A stretch of DNA of 64,000 nt from Aquanectria penicillioides (GCA_003415625.1 PYIU01000006.1:2356001-2420000); one strand, 5' to 3'; positions 36,389 to 50,907 are shown, counted from the first letter of the stretch. Notes: generated by a model from the sequence alone, not told the origin. Numbers and translations: made by a program.

Positions 36389-37314
36389 TTGGGGTTCGGA
36401 GGTTCGTGGCGGATCGGCCGGAGGAGTGCTATCGTCGGCTTAGGTGGAAGGACAGAGAGGGGAGGAGGGACGAAGGTGCGGCTGTCGCTGGCGGGACCAT
36501 TCGTGATTTAAAAAAGAAAAATCACCACAATGGAAGAGGCCGGTGGAGCATTGAAGAGAGGGAGAGGGATACGGATGCGGAGACGGCAGCTGACGCTGAG
36601 GCTGACGCAGATGCAGACGGAGAAGGGGGAGGGAGCAGCCCGAAGATGGAAGTCAAATTTGCGGAACAGAGAGACCTCTCGAAGAAATTGCGAGCATGGC
36701 TGTGGTTTGGCGCGCCGTTTGCGTGCTGGCTGAAGTGCTGCAAGGCGCTACGTCGTACGAATGCAGCGTGTGCTTCCCACTGCTTCGTGTCCATCCCTCC
36801 TTATCCCTCCGTATCCCTCCCTTATCGATTGGGCAACAGGGACGGGATGCAGGGCAGGTCAGAGCCCCATCGGGGAACAAGCTTACAGGGCACTCGGGCA
36901 CTAAAGCACTCTGTGACGACCTAATTTCAGCGACTGCTTGCTGAGCACGGCGGGTGTGTTACAACTGGAGGGGGGGAGGGGGGGGGCATCAGCCGTTTTC
37001 AGAGCCAACCTAAGAAGCCACTACGGCCAGGGACGGATCGGCAGTGACAAGCCGTGTCCGTGCAGCGCCCATGGAGCTGGGACTTGCTGACCAACCCTGT
37101 GTGGCCACTCACAACCGCGCCTGTGTCCTTCTATGGCAATCGTCCACACCTCATCGACAGATCAATCGTACATGGAGGGCGGACCGCCTCCTGGTTCGCT
37201 TTTTGAACCACCTCCTAAATACCGTATCCATCTATCCACCACCACTATCCACCTCTATCCACCACTATTTACCACTATTTACCACAAGCTATCAGCAAGA
37301 AACATGCTCAAGGA

Positions 37315-37375
37315 GGTAGTGGCAGTGGCAACGGCAGTGGCAACGGCAGTGGCAATGGCAATGGAAGTGGCAGTG
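37315..37375. repeat. GGCAGTGGCAAC minisatellite
   Basis: Tandem, slightly diverged 6/12-nt units (GGCAGT, GGCAAC, GGCAAT) in the spacer upstream of the ANY1-like gene. Confidence 0.75.
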
Positions 37376-40300
37376 TGGGCTTGGTTTTTCGTTTGCGCTT
37401 TTCTTCTTTTCCGTAAAAAGGGGGCGCAACCTCGTATACATATCCTGTCAGCGCTTAGAGGCGATCCGGCGACGCCAATGTCAGAGGGCTGTAAGCAACC
37501 CACAAATTAACCCGATCCATCCAGCTTGCTCTACCCAGTTAATAAGTTACCCCTTGGAGCCCAATCCTTTCGGGTGCATAACCGATCTCGCCGAATGTTA
37601 TCCCTACGTGCTCAGGGCGAGGATAATCGCTGCCGTTGAAAGACTCGGGTCCAAGACATGAGACAGACAGACATCTGGAATCCCCCACAGTATCAACAAG
37701 CCTGGATTTACATGCGCATCATGCAGCCAAGCCAAAGCAGGTCTTGAGATGCAGATCATCGCTTCTCAACATCTCTCTCCCTCCCTGCCTCACTCCGCCG
37801 ATCTCTTCTCCCCGCCAGGTGGTTCAAACCATTTGCCAGTACCTAGTTATGAAGAACGCCTCAGTGGACTCGTTCTGCGCATCATTGTTTCTCATCACAA
37901 CGCTTGTGCTGCACCCAGATTCCGAGATCAGTTCAGATTGTTACGCCACCACCAATTCTCGGCTGCATTGCCGCATGGCTTCTGCCCTATTCAACAGCCC
38001 CAAGCCATGTTCTCGTGAAATCCCAGCTTCAGGGACGCCGTATTTGTCAATGGCCACTCATGTCTCGAGGCCATCGTTTAGCGTCCTTCCCCCACAGGGG
38101 TAAATGGCGAACATCGCCGTCCTCCGTGTGCCGCCCATCTCACATCCTCGCCACCACCAATTCCCGCAATGAAATACATAAGAAAGACCTGAGCTCGCTC
38201 GTAGACAATGTCCTAAAATCAAAAATGCCCAGTCTTCAAATACAACGGCGCAATTGACTGCTACGATAATCTCGTCCATCAGAGGAGCGTGACCTATTGC
38301 AGGGGGCTTCATTCCGGAGTGCAGGTGGTCGCGTGACCATTTTCTCCAACACGTGTGTGTGTTCCCACACTGACAGCCTCATTTGACCTTGGCGAACTAT
38401 CTGTCAACCACACGTCCAGGTCTTGAAGAATGATATTACAGATGGAATGATATTACAAATGAGCACGCGTCTCTTGGCCGGCTGACTTCGTCCCCATACC
38501 TGGATGCCGTGAAGCCAATAGTTGGATCACGGGTCAACTGCCATGGTATTGTTGTGAGTAGTCTCCGTTCGTAGGAGTCAAGATCCCTCCCGCATCACTC
38601 TCGTTAACCCTTGATTCCAATCCTTTGTGGGGGGGGGGAACTTATTGTTTCTCTCAAATATCCAAGCTAATCAAAGGAGGGCTCTTGAGTACCTGTTTAG
38701 GGGCGATCTCCTGAATGAGTAGTAAGTGAGGAGTGTGCCTGGTCAGAGATCGTGCTCGCTTGCGCTCACGCTCCCTGGAACATTTTAAACAAAAACTCTT
38801 TACTCATAATTCAAACTTGCTTAAGTCAGTCATTTCCTGCTGATATCGCCCCCTGGCTCTCTCCCTTCCACTGGCTACTTCTGAGCCCATGAATGGCTTC
38901 ATTTGCAATCACCACCGAGCCAAACTAATTACAAACAAGCCAGCGGCTGCATTGGAAGGCTCAGACCAGCATGTGACAAACAAATTTATTGCAAAATTGC
39001 CTCACCCGTCGGAACTTGACTCTCTCTCTCTCTCTCTCTACTGGTCTTAAAATTACACGTTTCTAATCACAACGCGATAAGCTCGTTCTCAATACCACTG
39101 GTGACCTAGCTAGAATGATAATTCTACGACAGGATAAATTCTCTTCTCATTGGCAGGTCATCACGTTTGAGAAACTGCGTAGATGAGATGCGAGGGGGAG
39201 CTGTTATGCACAGGTTCGCCCTCGTTTAACTGTATGGTTGTTTGACAGTCTGAGTTTGCTGTGCCATGCCTTCAAACATGGTTTAACTAAGCAAACGCTT
39301 ATCTTGCAACTAAATGTATTGGCCTTATCACTTTGTTCCATGTCGTTCTCTCTTTGTTTGCTAGTGAAGCCTGTTGAGTCAGAATAGCGGCCTGACATTA
39401 GCTGCGATGATACATCCGAGTGACACATAATATCCGTGGATATTGGCTAGATAAGTTCCACGAACTTCAAGGCTGTCGATCGGTCTCTTTTAACCCTTTG
39501 CTAGAGTCCGATTCTTTCTGGCATTGAATTGTAACACAGACATACGGAAGACGCTCCAAACGTCGGTTTACTTTTCCTCTCACAAAACAGCTTTTTTCTG
39601 CCAGGCAGCTCGCTTGCCTTCATCATCAGCCCTCTTCGTTATTTTTAGACAAAGTCTCGCGGTATTATCTTACTACTGTTATTGATTTGCATGACTACTG
39701 GCTTCAGATTGATGTGAAGCTTGTATGGCCCAGAACAAACTGAAGGTGCTACACATGTCGTCGTGCTACTCCATCTGATATTTAGGATCTATCAGATTTC
39801 GGTATAGCGGGAGCACACTTGAGATATGTTACAGGTCACTTTGGGCATGTGCATTCTAGTTCAAGAAATGTTGTGGGGTGGAACACGTCAGCCACACCTA
39901 GATTCGCCTTTTCCAGAATTCGTCGAGCAGGGAAGTTCCCTGAAATAAGAGGATTGACTCATTACTAACAGCGTTCGAATTCTCTATATGTTCACGAGTC
40001 TCTGGGGGCCGTCGTGGCCTTGGGCGGAGTAGTGCCCTGGTGGCGTTCTTTGAATGGTTGGTTGTCTATCCTGTGGGTTCGACCTGGCGTCTTATGAATG
40101 CAATGCCCATGGCATGTTACATTCCATCACCTCGAGTGGACGACTGCGACAATTGCCACTCAATCATCCCTCGAAGTATGACATCGTCATCAAAGCCCGA
40201 TGTCTATCACAATGGCATTGACTTCCCTATTGTGATTGGGACGGCTCATAGAGGGTGGACTACCTTCACGGTTGGCGAAAGCAGTGCTACGTAGAGCAAG

Positions 40301-43300
40301 AACAAGTTCGCTGATGGGGAGAGACTATAGATGCTATAAAGTAGCTGTGGGATAGGTGGTGTTGATCTATATTCGTTTGGGAATGAATTCCCCAATTGTT
40401 CCTACAGGGTAAGACCAATTGCTTCTTTGTCAGCTTGCCCATGCAACACTCCGGCTGTGGTGTTATCAAGGGCTCTCATCAGAAGTGTCTGTATCTTGCT
40501 TGTTCTCTTAGGATGGAGTCCGGAGCTGATATTTTCCAGTGCGCGTGTTGTCGGGATGGCACCCTCCTTGTGGTTGTTTCATTGATGTGATCGTTGAATC
40601 GACTCGTCCCGTGTAATTCACGGCACGGAACTGTCGGACGAGGCAGTCATCGATGGGTCCATACCTGCTATTTGCTCTTGCATTACCTCAATACAATACT
40701 AATGTTTTAATGGATGGTTACACCATTGGAGCTTTATGCCCGATACGTAACCAGCCATCAATCCACGCGACCAGCACTAATGTCACCACCAATCCCACAT
40801 CCTCCATGGACCTTCCAGTCGAGAGACATTATCTACCCTAGGATAATCAGCTACGTTACTTTTCGACACCGAGGAGTGCTCCTGGCGCAATCAAGTCCAT
40901 CTACCCTGTAGTTCGACGACAGACATCGTCCGACAAACCACTCGATTTGACCTTATCCTAGAGACCCAAAATCCTGCCACGTAGGCAGTTCGGGTCCCCA
41001 TACTGGCATGATCGAGATTAACGAAAGGTCCACAGCGACCCTCATCTACTGTACCTTCTTTTCTTTTGCCTACGGTCTAAGCGGCACGTCGTTCCCTCAT
41101 TGCCGGCGCCTCACGGCGGTATGCCGGAGTTCTACACAATCGGAACACAAGCCGCACAGCCTGGGCCGGCAGCTCTCGGCGGCACAACGGTTGGCGAGAG
41201 GCACAGCAGCGTAAAGTCGTATGGCTTACTCTCACGCCCCTCGTCGGAAGAGAGGAACATGTTGACAACCAACACCCAACTAACTACCACCTTTTTTTCC
41301 CACCCTCCGCAATTAGGCAGGCTTCCGGTGGGAGCGCATCTTGTCCCCTGAAACGGAATGTTCAACACCCGTCTGGTGGCGGTCGGTTAAAGCGGACTGA
41401 GCGGCGAGATTCTCGGCCACGATGGCCTAGATTATTGCCAACCCAGGCATAGGGTAAGTAGCCTTCACAGATTGGGGAACAGCTGTCCGGATGGGGTGGT
41501 CCCCGAGCACGGGGGGCTTTCTACAGGGGATACAGGAGGGGGTTGGACATGGGGGTTGGACATACAGTAGTGGCAAAAGAAGGGACAAAAAAACAAAAAC
41601 AAAAGGAAAAAAACGGACTTGGAGCGAGGCCTCCTCAAGGGGATCCCGGCTCATGATCTCAGTTTGTGTAGATCTCATGCAATGGTATCCGTGGAATGCT
41701 GCTGTATGCTGCTGTCCTGGGATGATTCTTGCTTTTTTCTCTGGCCTGTCTTTTTTTTTCTCCAGGTCCAGATCGGGTCGTTTGAGTCGGCATCCGGACT
41801 GGGGTTCGTGCATGGCGAGAGGCATTTTATCGAAAGCGCGATAATCATATGTCCGGGTACGATATAGATGTCTTTATCTGCAGCGTCAAGGCACAACATG
41901 GGGACTTTAGGTGGGTGAGTGGTAGGCGACCATCTCGGGGATGCTCATTGCCGCTTCCTTTGACATGGGAAGATGCACCGCGCACATGCTTGATGAGCCC
42001 GAGAAAACGGTTGAAAATAGGACGCAAAGAGGCACAGTTGTCGATCACGGCACCTCTATTGGCACTGGATCCAATTCTCGCTGCCGTTTGGGGGGATGGC
42101 AACCTGAGTTGTCTTCAGGGTGAGACGGTTTACTTCACATTTGGCAGGTGGTTGGATGGCTCGCCACGTACCCCTGCCGTCATCTTGGACCACCGTACAT
42201 AGCATGTACCGTACCGTAGATGCGATGCTAAGACAGGGTAGGGCTCTGTGCTGGGTGCCCGGGCTGCAGAGACGTGCCGAGGAGGATGTGGCTGTAGGTA
42301 GCTGTCGAGGTCCAAGTTGGCAAGGCAAGGCGAGGCCACAGTCAGCTTCCCTGCCCGCCTGGCCCTTGTGGAATGGTCTGGGTCAGTCCAGGGCCCGCGA
42401 AACGGATAAAGAACGAGGACCTGCAACGTGATCCAAGAGCTGGTAACCGGCGCAGCCACGAGGAGTTTCCCCAAAAAGGACTTAGAGTGGCATGTCGTGA
42501 GGTTCACTGTCCCGCTGGGTGAGACGAGACGCCACGCCGCCTGCATTCCGGATCCCCTGCCCAGCACGAATGCCACCACACCCTAACGGAGACCTGTCAC
42601 GACGCTCCGTCGGTATTGTCGGTGCTACTCCCTGATCGAGTCGATGCTCCCCACGATTGGGCTTCTCGAATGGTCAGGCTGGGACGGAGGGCTGGAAAGT
42701 TAACCCTTCAATCAGGTGCCGTTTTGGCGGTGACCACGCCTGAGGTGCCCATGTCATTATCCATGTTGGAACCCTGATCGTGGTTGCGAATGGGCTGAGG
42801 ACCACCCTGATGGGATGAGGTCTCGTTAATAATCAATGGATTGACCAGAAGGGGATAGCAGCTCGGTAGAGCTCGAATCCAACTCGCTGGAGGTGACTAG
42901 GCTCGGTGGGCCGTCCCAAGGGGGCGGCAGCTCAAGAGAACTTAGTGACGTCTTCAGCTGCTCAATCTGGTGGTGTCTGCCGTTGACGTGCCCCAGAATT
43001 CAACCACGAAAGGCATCGCAGCCTACCTAAGAATAGCATTGCGTCGCGATGTCACCCCCGGGCTTCCTATCCGTCCATTCCAATGCACCGGGGTTCCATT
43101 CCGGCGTGCTTGCTTTTGCATGGCCAGGATGCCACGAGGGGCTGGACACGGTTGATAAGACCCCCTTCCCCCTCTCTCGGCATCCTTCGAGAAGGGTTCT
43201 CGGCACGTGGGCGCTTTGTCGAGTCTCAACTGAGACCACGGGCGTTCCGTTTTGCTGACGAAGCCTGGCTCGGGAGAGAAGTGGGCACGGATGGAGGTGC

Positions 43301-46300
43301 CCCTCCGCCCAGACCAAAGGCTCACTGCAAAGCTGGTGCAATGCCGGCAGACATGAGGGAGCGGAATCTACCGTGCCGTCACGCCGACAGTCGCAGGACG
43401 GGTCCTATTGGAATGTGTCGCTAAGATGGCCCTTGGCCTGCCTAAATTTGTGGTGGCTTCTCAGCCGATCGGTAGAGCCCAGGCCGTCCCGTCTCAGCCA
43501 GTCATCCTCCAGCGGCAGAGAGAAAGGAGGGCAGAAAGACAAGCCAGGGCCGTGAGGGCTGTTGGTACCTTCGTGCGGAGTTCCGTGTCAGAGAGAGAGA
43601 GAGAGAGAGAGAGACGGAGTACGTACTCGGGGGTCACGACGAGATCGAGCGGTATTTGGAAGCCAGGGGCGGCAATAAGGTGGGCAGGTCCCGACAGATG
43701 ATGTGACAACCAAATGCCTTGTGGCGCCTGGTCTTGGGGTTCTTTCTTGATGGTCCAAAATATTGGCTGTGGATTTCCCCCAGGTCTATCTCCATTCACA
43801 CCCCCTGCCCACCCGGGCTCGGCCGCCAGGCTGACGGCTCACTAATGCCCGCCAAGCATGCCGGAAGTGCGCACCCTGATCCCCTTCAGCTTCGGTGGGG
43901 TCGGACTTGGTACGGAGACTTTTCGTCTGTCGTCAATAGTTCTGTCAGGTAGCTGGACGAAATAGGAAATCCGTCTACAGGGCTTGCGACCATTGGCGAG
44001 ACTCCATGGTCCAGCCCTAGCGCGCTCCGTTTAATCGAAATGAAACCTTGCCCAACAATAAAGCTAGCGAGGCTTGCCTTTCGCGCTTGGATGCTTCACC
44101 GCTGTAGTGTCATTGGCATCTGCGCCTGAGAATTAGCCTGTCCTCATATCCTTGAGCTATATGCCGGCTTTTGTGTGACGTGAGGTGATGTCACCCACAT
44201 GTTTCGGTGATTGAATCCAAAGTCCTCCGACACGATGGAGCGACATTGAAAAGTAGCATCTGACGGGTGTTCTGTGGGATTTATCTTGATGTACACCAAG
44301 ACCCGGTATGCACCTGACATCATGAAACAGTGTCGCGCCTCACCTAACTCTGTTCATGCAGGGCAAATTTGATACACGGTGACTCTCGGGTCTACAACCG
44401 TAGTGGAGTACCGATACCATGCGGGGCATAACCGAGATTCAGCTACGTAGTATTTCTTACACCGAAGACTTAGCGTTGCCCTTAGGATCGACGTTTGCCG
44501 CCCAATACCCTCCTGCCGGCTTGCGCTATTCAGCAATTGCCGGGCTGGTTTTGACCAACACTGGGTGTGGCCTAAGCTATGAAGATGAAAGAAGCATCGG
44601 AGCTTGGACCTCCCGAAAGGTATTTCCCACCCTTGCTCACCAGAGGCATGGAGTATGTATTGGACTGAGCCAAAAATGATCAAGGAATAGGAATACGCGT
44701 AACGAAATTCAAGTTGCATTTTATGTCGCACTCACAACATGAGAAGCTGGTCCCTGCCGACGGGCTCATGGTCTTATTTGAGTACTCGACTAGCCGTACG
44801 TTTGTTCCTCCATGTCTGCAAAATAAAATTACAGCGGCATTGTGCTTGTGCCAACAGCATACCAAACCCACGGGGTGTATGCACGCGTGGATACATTCTG
44901 ATCTGGACAAACTTGATTCGAGAGCCGAACCGAACGAGAATCCTTCGTTCGCCTGAACGAACATGATGTCACTGCTCAGCCACAGAGCCCACCTTCTGAA
45001 GATGGTTTCCTGTGCGTCTCACTGATACCACATTCCCACAGATAATATCAAACTAGTGGGTTCCAAGCTGTTAGACCAAGCTTTGGTGTCCTGACTCGAT
45101 GGGGCGTGGTGTCCAGTACGGCTCGCGAAACCGGAGCCAGCTTACCTGGCGGAATTCAATACCGAGCCATCATGTTCTTGATGGGGTAGTTTGATCGAAT
45201 ATCCCTGTCTTGTCGGCTGACTCTTCTCTCAATAAGAGAGATATGGTGGGAGGCACATCCAAGTGAGGGCGGTTATCATGAACATGTTGTCCGGAACGGC
45301 AGGGCATCGGTGGGAAGCGGCAAGGTACCTGGCTGACAGCAGTGTCGGCAAGGAAAACACGATCGTGTATCCAGGAATGTTTCTGATTTGTTACCGGCTG
45401 GCCGTCCCGACCCTCCAGCCAACATGCGAGCTGCAATGATACGGTGCAGCTAACACCCACGACACGTATCTGAGTGGCTCATGTATTACTCGGACCAACA
45501 ATCCTCAAATGTTGGGAGAGCCTAATCGGTCTCATATTGATAACATGAAGCTTTGAGGAGGCAGAAAAATGTTCATTGCTTTATCGTCTCGATTCGTTTT
45601 GGTGGAGTTTGAATCTTGCGACCCGTCCTGATGAAATGAATTTTCCTGTCAGCTAGTTGAAGAAAAAAGGGCGCTGATTGGTGTGGCAATAAAAATGGCG
45701 AGTCAAGTAACATTCTGCTTTGCTCGTTCCCGTCGGGACCGACAAGAGCCCCAACCGTGTGGGGATTCGGGCCATCTGAGCACGGCAACCGAAGCTGCAC
45801 GTACCCCAGGAGTCTCTGGAGTGCCCGTTTCTTCCAGGTATCTCACCCCTCATCCCATGCACCCACGTTCCACGCTGGACCGAACATCCCGGCCCTATCT
45901 TGGCGTCTGCTTAGTGGGAGCTTACTTATTGGGCGAGGGTACGGATGTCTGGTGAGGTGGTGGTCATGTAGCGCTGCATCATTGTGTTCATGGTGGAATT
46001 TACGGGAACTTTGTTTCCTCTTCTTAGGTGTTTAGAGGGATCAAAGGCCAAATTATTGACTGTAAATCGCACCCATATGCGCGCCTTTCCAATACATTTG
46101 TGAGTTTTGGCTAAGTGGTGTTAGATTGGATCAAATCAGATGTTCTCGGGTTTTGTGAAAGACCGAGTTGGCGCTAAAATGGAACAAAGGACGCGGGATT
46201 CGGGGCAAATCATTGAAGGGGGCCGGTAGAGCCCCTCCCTGTTTTTGAATCCGAAGTCTTTCGGTAGCTCAGGACAGCCAAGAAAAGGATGCCCCATGTC

Positions 46301-47664
46301 ACTGGGGTGTGTCGGGATCCATTGGCGACGTGCCCCTGATTGAAGTTGGCTAGGTATTTTCAACCGACCGAGCAAGTATTTGGAGTGGGCCGATCTGGCC
46401 TGACTGTTGATCTTGACCACCAGCGCCCGTGCCATCGGGGTTTTTATCTGCTCATCAAGTCAGGGCCCTCAGCTTGCAAAATTCGGAGCCGTTGCACGAG
46501 GCGAGTATAGGGAGACAGGGAAGTAGTGTCTGGGGGACTCGGCCGAGCGACCCTAAGCCAGGGTCGTTGTTAGTGTCCATGTTTCCCGCCAGGGTCGGAG
46601 ATGAAGCTTGATCAGGAAGCCGAAAAGCTCAGGTTGTCATGCCAGATCCGCGCAACGGCGGCACAACAGTGGATCTGGGGTAGAGGTCAGAAGATTACCG
46701 CAGTGATGGCAGTTGCATGTTGTGGCAGCCACGGTAGCCTCGCTGATTGCTAGGATCATGGGTGTCGGCCATCAGTAGACAACCAGGAACGATACCGAGG
46801 CAGGGTGTTGACGACACACATGATTGCTTGGGGCAATCGTCCTCTTTCGTGATGCCGCCTTCCCGCCACTTGTCGACGGACCAAATGCAGCGAGATGAAC
46901 GGCCCAGACGGGTATGAGGATCAAGCTGATTCTGCACCCTCATTCGTAGTGCGCATGCTGACGTTGGGCTGAGACTTGTCAGCTCATCTGGGCTGCATTC
47001 CAAATCTAAATTTCGATCTTGTCATTCCCCTGCCCCTGTACTGACCAGTCAATTTATCCCGCCAGGCCAGTAACCGAGCATAAACCGGCATAGCAGGTAC
47101 ATGGCACGCCAACCATGATTGCTGGAATTGCTCCGTACCAAGCGAATAGCTTGTCGATTGTGGAGGGGAGAAACGCCACGTGAATGCCATCAACCAATAT
47201 GGTCTTCCCCGCAGTCCGGCAACAAAGCCGTGCCGAGAAGCGATGACGAGGTACTGGTGCGTTTGTGTCTTCCATGGTCTGAGCCTACTGCTGTTGTCAT
47301 TGCTCGCAAGATTTACTTGACACCTTTGCCACGTCCTGGGTCACCGCTTGCTGTGGGGGGGATGAGATGTGTTTTGTTTTGGCGGCTAGTGAAGTGCGTT
47401 CTTTCCCCCCCTCTCTCGTGGTGCTTACTGCCTAAACACGAGACCTGACGGCTGCTCGTATTGTACAGACCCAGCTATGGGAGAGCAGCACGTGCTTTGG
47501 TGTGACCCTCAATCAAGACCAGGGGAAAAAAGAGGGCTTTTACGAAGGGACTTTTTTTTTCTTGGTTGTCCCGCTGGTGGTTGCCCACATCTCCACTGGT
47601 GTAGGCCCTCAATCCCAGTGAGGCAGGTACAAGGTCGAGTTGGTTGGTAGGTCCTGGACTCACT

Positions 47665-47750
47665 GGCCTAGGTACCTACCTAGGTATGTAGAGGAGCGTT
47701 GCACTGCACAACAACCAACCCAACCTGCCTACGTAAGCTAGGTAGGTAAA
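47665..47750. repeat. Cluster of TACCTAGGTA-type palindromic motifs
   Basis: Contains CCTAGGTACCTACCTAGGTA and, downstream, CTACGTAAGCTAGGTAGGTA. The motif is its own reverse complement around CCTAGG and GGTACC. The same family recurs at 56980-57075. Confidence 0.8.
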
Positions 47751-50700
47751 CACGGTTAGCACTTTCCATCTCTTGAACTTGGTTGGTAGGTGTTGGCAGG
47801 CGCCCTGGTCCCGATTTCCAGCATGCGCAGGTTCCAGTTGGGTGCTGCGCGTTGGTGGCGTAGGTGCACTCAAGACATGTTCCCCATCCATCAATGACTT
47901 GTCCAGCGAACAGTTCCTCGGTATCAGCTTGGCGAAGTGACAGCTGTGGAATTAGAGCCACGGAAGTCCTTTTACGAGGCGTAACGCCTACGTGTGTACT
48001 GCGCAGCGCAGGAGTGCATACCTACCTGCAGAGGGGATTCCGCCTGGTCGGTAAGCTACTGCTCACACTACCTTACGACTACGATGCGCAGTGCTCCCGT
48101 CGAGAGGCTAGAGTCTCGAGACATCATGGCTCTCTCTCGGGTTTTCCTTGGCCACCGTCGACGTGCAATCTCAAGGACGCGATTCTCTGGCAATGCGCGG
48201 GTTCGGAGTAATGACCTGCCGAGACCCAGAAACTCGCTTATTCATCCACTTCTGGTCCAAGGCGGAGGCGCAGCACATGCCCAGACACAAGCTCATCTCT
48301 CTGAGCTATGCATCAACTTAGGATCTCCTGGTGTCCTCCTTCAACCCCAAACTGCCAGTGTCTGGGAAAGCGAGGCGCTCTCTTTGACCCTGTCGCTTCT
48401 TTAGTGGCTCCCAGAAAGCGAGGCGCCGCGTCGACACTAGCGGCGAAAGATCATACGAGTGCCGTGCTGGGCGTGACGATAGTGCTCTGCCATTCCACTT
48501 CGAGCTTCATGTGCCGCACCCAGCCAAGACGTCATGCGCGTGGGCCCCCGGGGACTAGTAATTTAGGTAGCGGCCGGCACTGCGAGAAAAGCAAATTCTC
48601 CCCACGGCGCCGTCGATGGGCTGGCAGAACTTCGCGCGATAGGTGAAAAAAGTCAATCGCTCCGGCTTGAGGATCGACATGGGCTTGGCAGCCACGCATT
48701 CAAAATGGGCCCCTCAACGGCGGCCACAAAGCCGCAGGTGTGTCTCGATACAAGCCAAGGTGTACCGCACCAAACCTCTTCAGCCGCTTCTTGGTTACGA
48801 ACGAGGCATCTGCCAGGTTACACAGCGGCCTCCCCGAACCAAAAGAGATAGGATCCTTGCCGCATCAAATCAGTATCCTTGCTACCCCAGCTCCCAGAGT
48901 GTGTTGCCATTTCGACTTTCCGCACCCTCGATTGTGGTAGTGCAATGCAGCCCGCCAGATTGGGGATACCGGAAATCATCAAAGCACCCTTCGCGCAGGG
49001 CTCGGCCGCCGACCAGCCTACTACCCCAGGAGTTCCGTCAGGGCGGGATTAACACATGCCGTCCTCATGAGCCATCCGTGTTGGTTCCCAGCCCGGATTG
49101 ATGACCTTTACGTACAAAGGCAAAAAGCGGATAACGTGCCAACTCAGCCTTGTTCTCGTCAACCAACAAGCCCCGCTCCTCGCTCCTCGGGGATACCATT
49201 CGGAGTTGGTAGGGAGGAGCCTCCAACTGAAGTATGGACACTGAGACTGTCTGAACTTCATTTTCCTTCTCCACCGCGGTTGTGGGCAGCGTTCCCTTGG
49301 GATTCTCGCATGACACCTACCAGATGCGGCTACTACCGTCCTCGCTGTTCCCGCCGTCAACTGTCGCTTGCGGTGCGGGATCCCCTGATCATCGTCACCA
49401 TGGCTCAGACCAAAGGAACATCAGTGCTTCAACACCAGGGACATGGTTGCCATATGCTTCCTGTCTGGCTTCTAGCGTCTTACCCCAAGCTGCAGGTCGA
49501 ATAGACAGACTACTCAGTCATACCAGCCGAGACCGAAGGGAGGGTTATAATTGGCTGGGAAACGAGATCGCCGTCTCGCGTTTACGGCAAAGCCCCAATG
49601 CCATGGCGCTTCGTCTGTTCGCTGATCCATGGTCCGTTCTGAGCTGATGCTGGTCCCGCAATGCCGTCCAGTGAACCCAGGGGAATGGAAGACCTACCGA
49701 CCCCGTCCCCTCTTAGCGCAGGTCGGGTTCCCTGGTGGCAAGGATCTAGGCTAGGGGCCCAGAATGCCATGAAATACCTCTGCCGCCTCCGCCACTTTCG
49801 CTCCTGGGCCAAGATACGCCGACTCCGTTCCAGTGCCGTGGCAAAGGCTAGTTCTATGGCCAGGCAATCTGATTTTCGCCTGTGGCGGCTTCTGTCTAAG
49901 GACCACAATACCATCGATCCTTTTTGTAGAAAAGCTTCCGCTCTCGGCCATTCGTATTGAATGCTTCACTCCCACACCGGCCGTCGCTATCTGAACGAAC
50001 TGCAACCCCGTGTTAACTCCCACCATCGTTAAGTTAGATGGTGCAGGACTCTGCTGCTATGTCGAGAGTCCCCAATCCACCCTGTTGCCTGCCGGCACAT
50101 GCATGGCGCGCGCGGTTCCATCCAAGATGACGATGACAAGGCAATTGGCTGTGGACTTGTGCCATCCATCCCATCCTTCGGTGCCCATGCATCCGTTTTA
50201 GGCTTGCACGAAACCGCGGGTTGTCATCACACTGCCGAGGTGAGCGGTTTGGTTTCTTTTGGGAGTTCGCCGCTCTCGAAGCTGCAGTCTAGTTGGCCCA
50301 TTTTGACTTTGGCTTTGACCGTGCCCATAATACCACCGCACTGAGACCGCTTGCTACCCGATGTTTTGGCCCTCGACTGCGCTCTCCAGGTCGATCTCTC
50401 GTTTTCTTGCGGGTACTTGGCGGAGAGTATCCACGTACGATGGGCTTCCTCCGCTTAATAAGGGACTTCCCGTCTTGATTTGGCTCCCGTCCCCTTCCGG
50501 ATTTCGTCTGTATATCCGGACCTGGTCTGTCCTTGTTGGTAGTGGCCAGAAGTGGTTACCAAGGAACCTCGCACGGATGCCGTACTGACGTTCCGTGGGA
50601 TTGCTCGTCTGTTCTGGATTTTTGTCCAGTATGCTGGCTTCCCGTCCCCTAATCTGGATCAGGGATCTGGCTGACGCAAAGTGCCCCCCCTGGCAGCCTG

Positions 50701-50907
50701 ACCTGACTCTGAGCCTGCGCTGCTCCACTCTACACTCCCGGACGGTGGTGGTTGTCTCGCGCACGGCTTCTTGGACTGCTGATCCGCCCACCGCCCGCCT
50801 ACCGGCCGTCATCTATCAGCCATCAGTCTCCAGCTGCACACCCCTCGACTTCGGCGACCCACGCCCCGGCCCCGTCCCCCGGCGCCCGGGCTACCCATGC
50901 CTCATCC

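Larger units (their letters stand above)
36326..50907. other. Gene desert of about 14.6 kb upstream of a Zn2Cys6 regulator
   Basis: No frame here exceeds about 150 codons, and none resembles a known protein. The first few hundred bases are the promoter and leader of the ANY1-like gene. The rest is not typical of a repeat-induced-point-mutated transposon: it is not strongly AT-rich throughout and shows no obvious terminal repeats. GC content looks lower at about 38.4-41 kb and intermediate afterwards. Simple repeats are fewer than in other spacers: GATGC units (36353-36388), GGCAGTGGCAAC units (about 37315-37375), a CT run (39020-39038), TACCTAGGTA motifs (47665-47750), and a GA run (43592-43614). 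It could be a long regulatory region, a non-coding RNA locus, or eroded insertions. Confidence 0.5.

Noticed and set aside
38400..41400. Relict transposon in the lower-GC part of the gene desert
   Set aside because: No terminal repeats, target-site duplication, transposase, reverse transcriptase or integrase motif was found; a RIP signature cannot be judged by eye.
42840..42895. tRNA-like GGTAGAGCTCGAATCCAACTC stretch
   Set aside because: It has a T-loop-like GCTCGAATCC, but I could not form an acceptor stem or a convincing D and anticodon arm around it.
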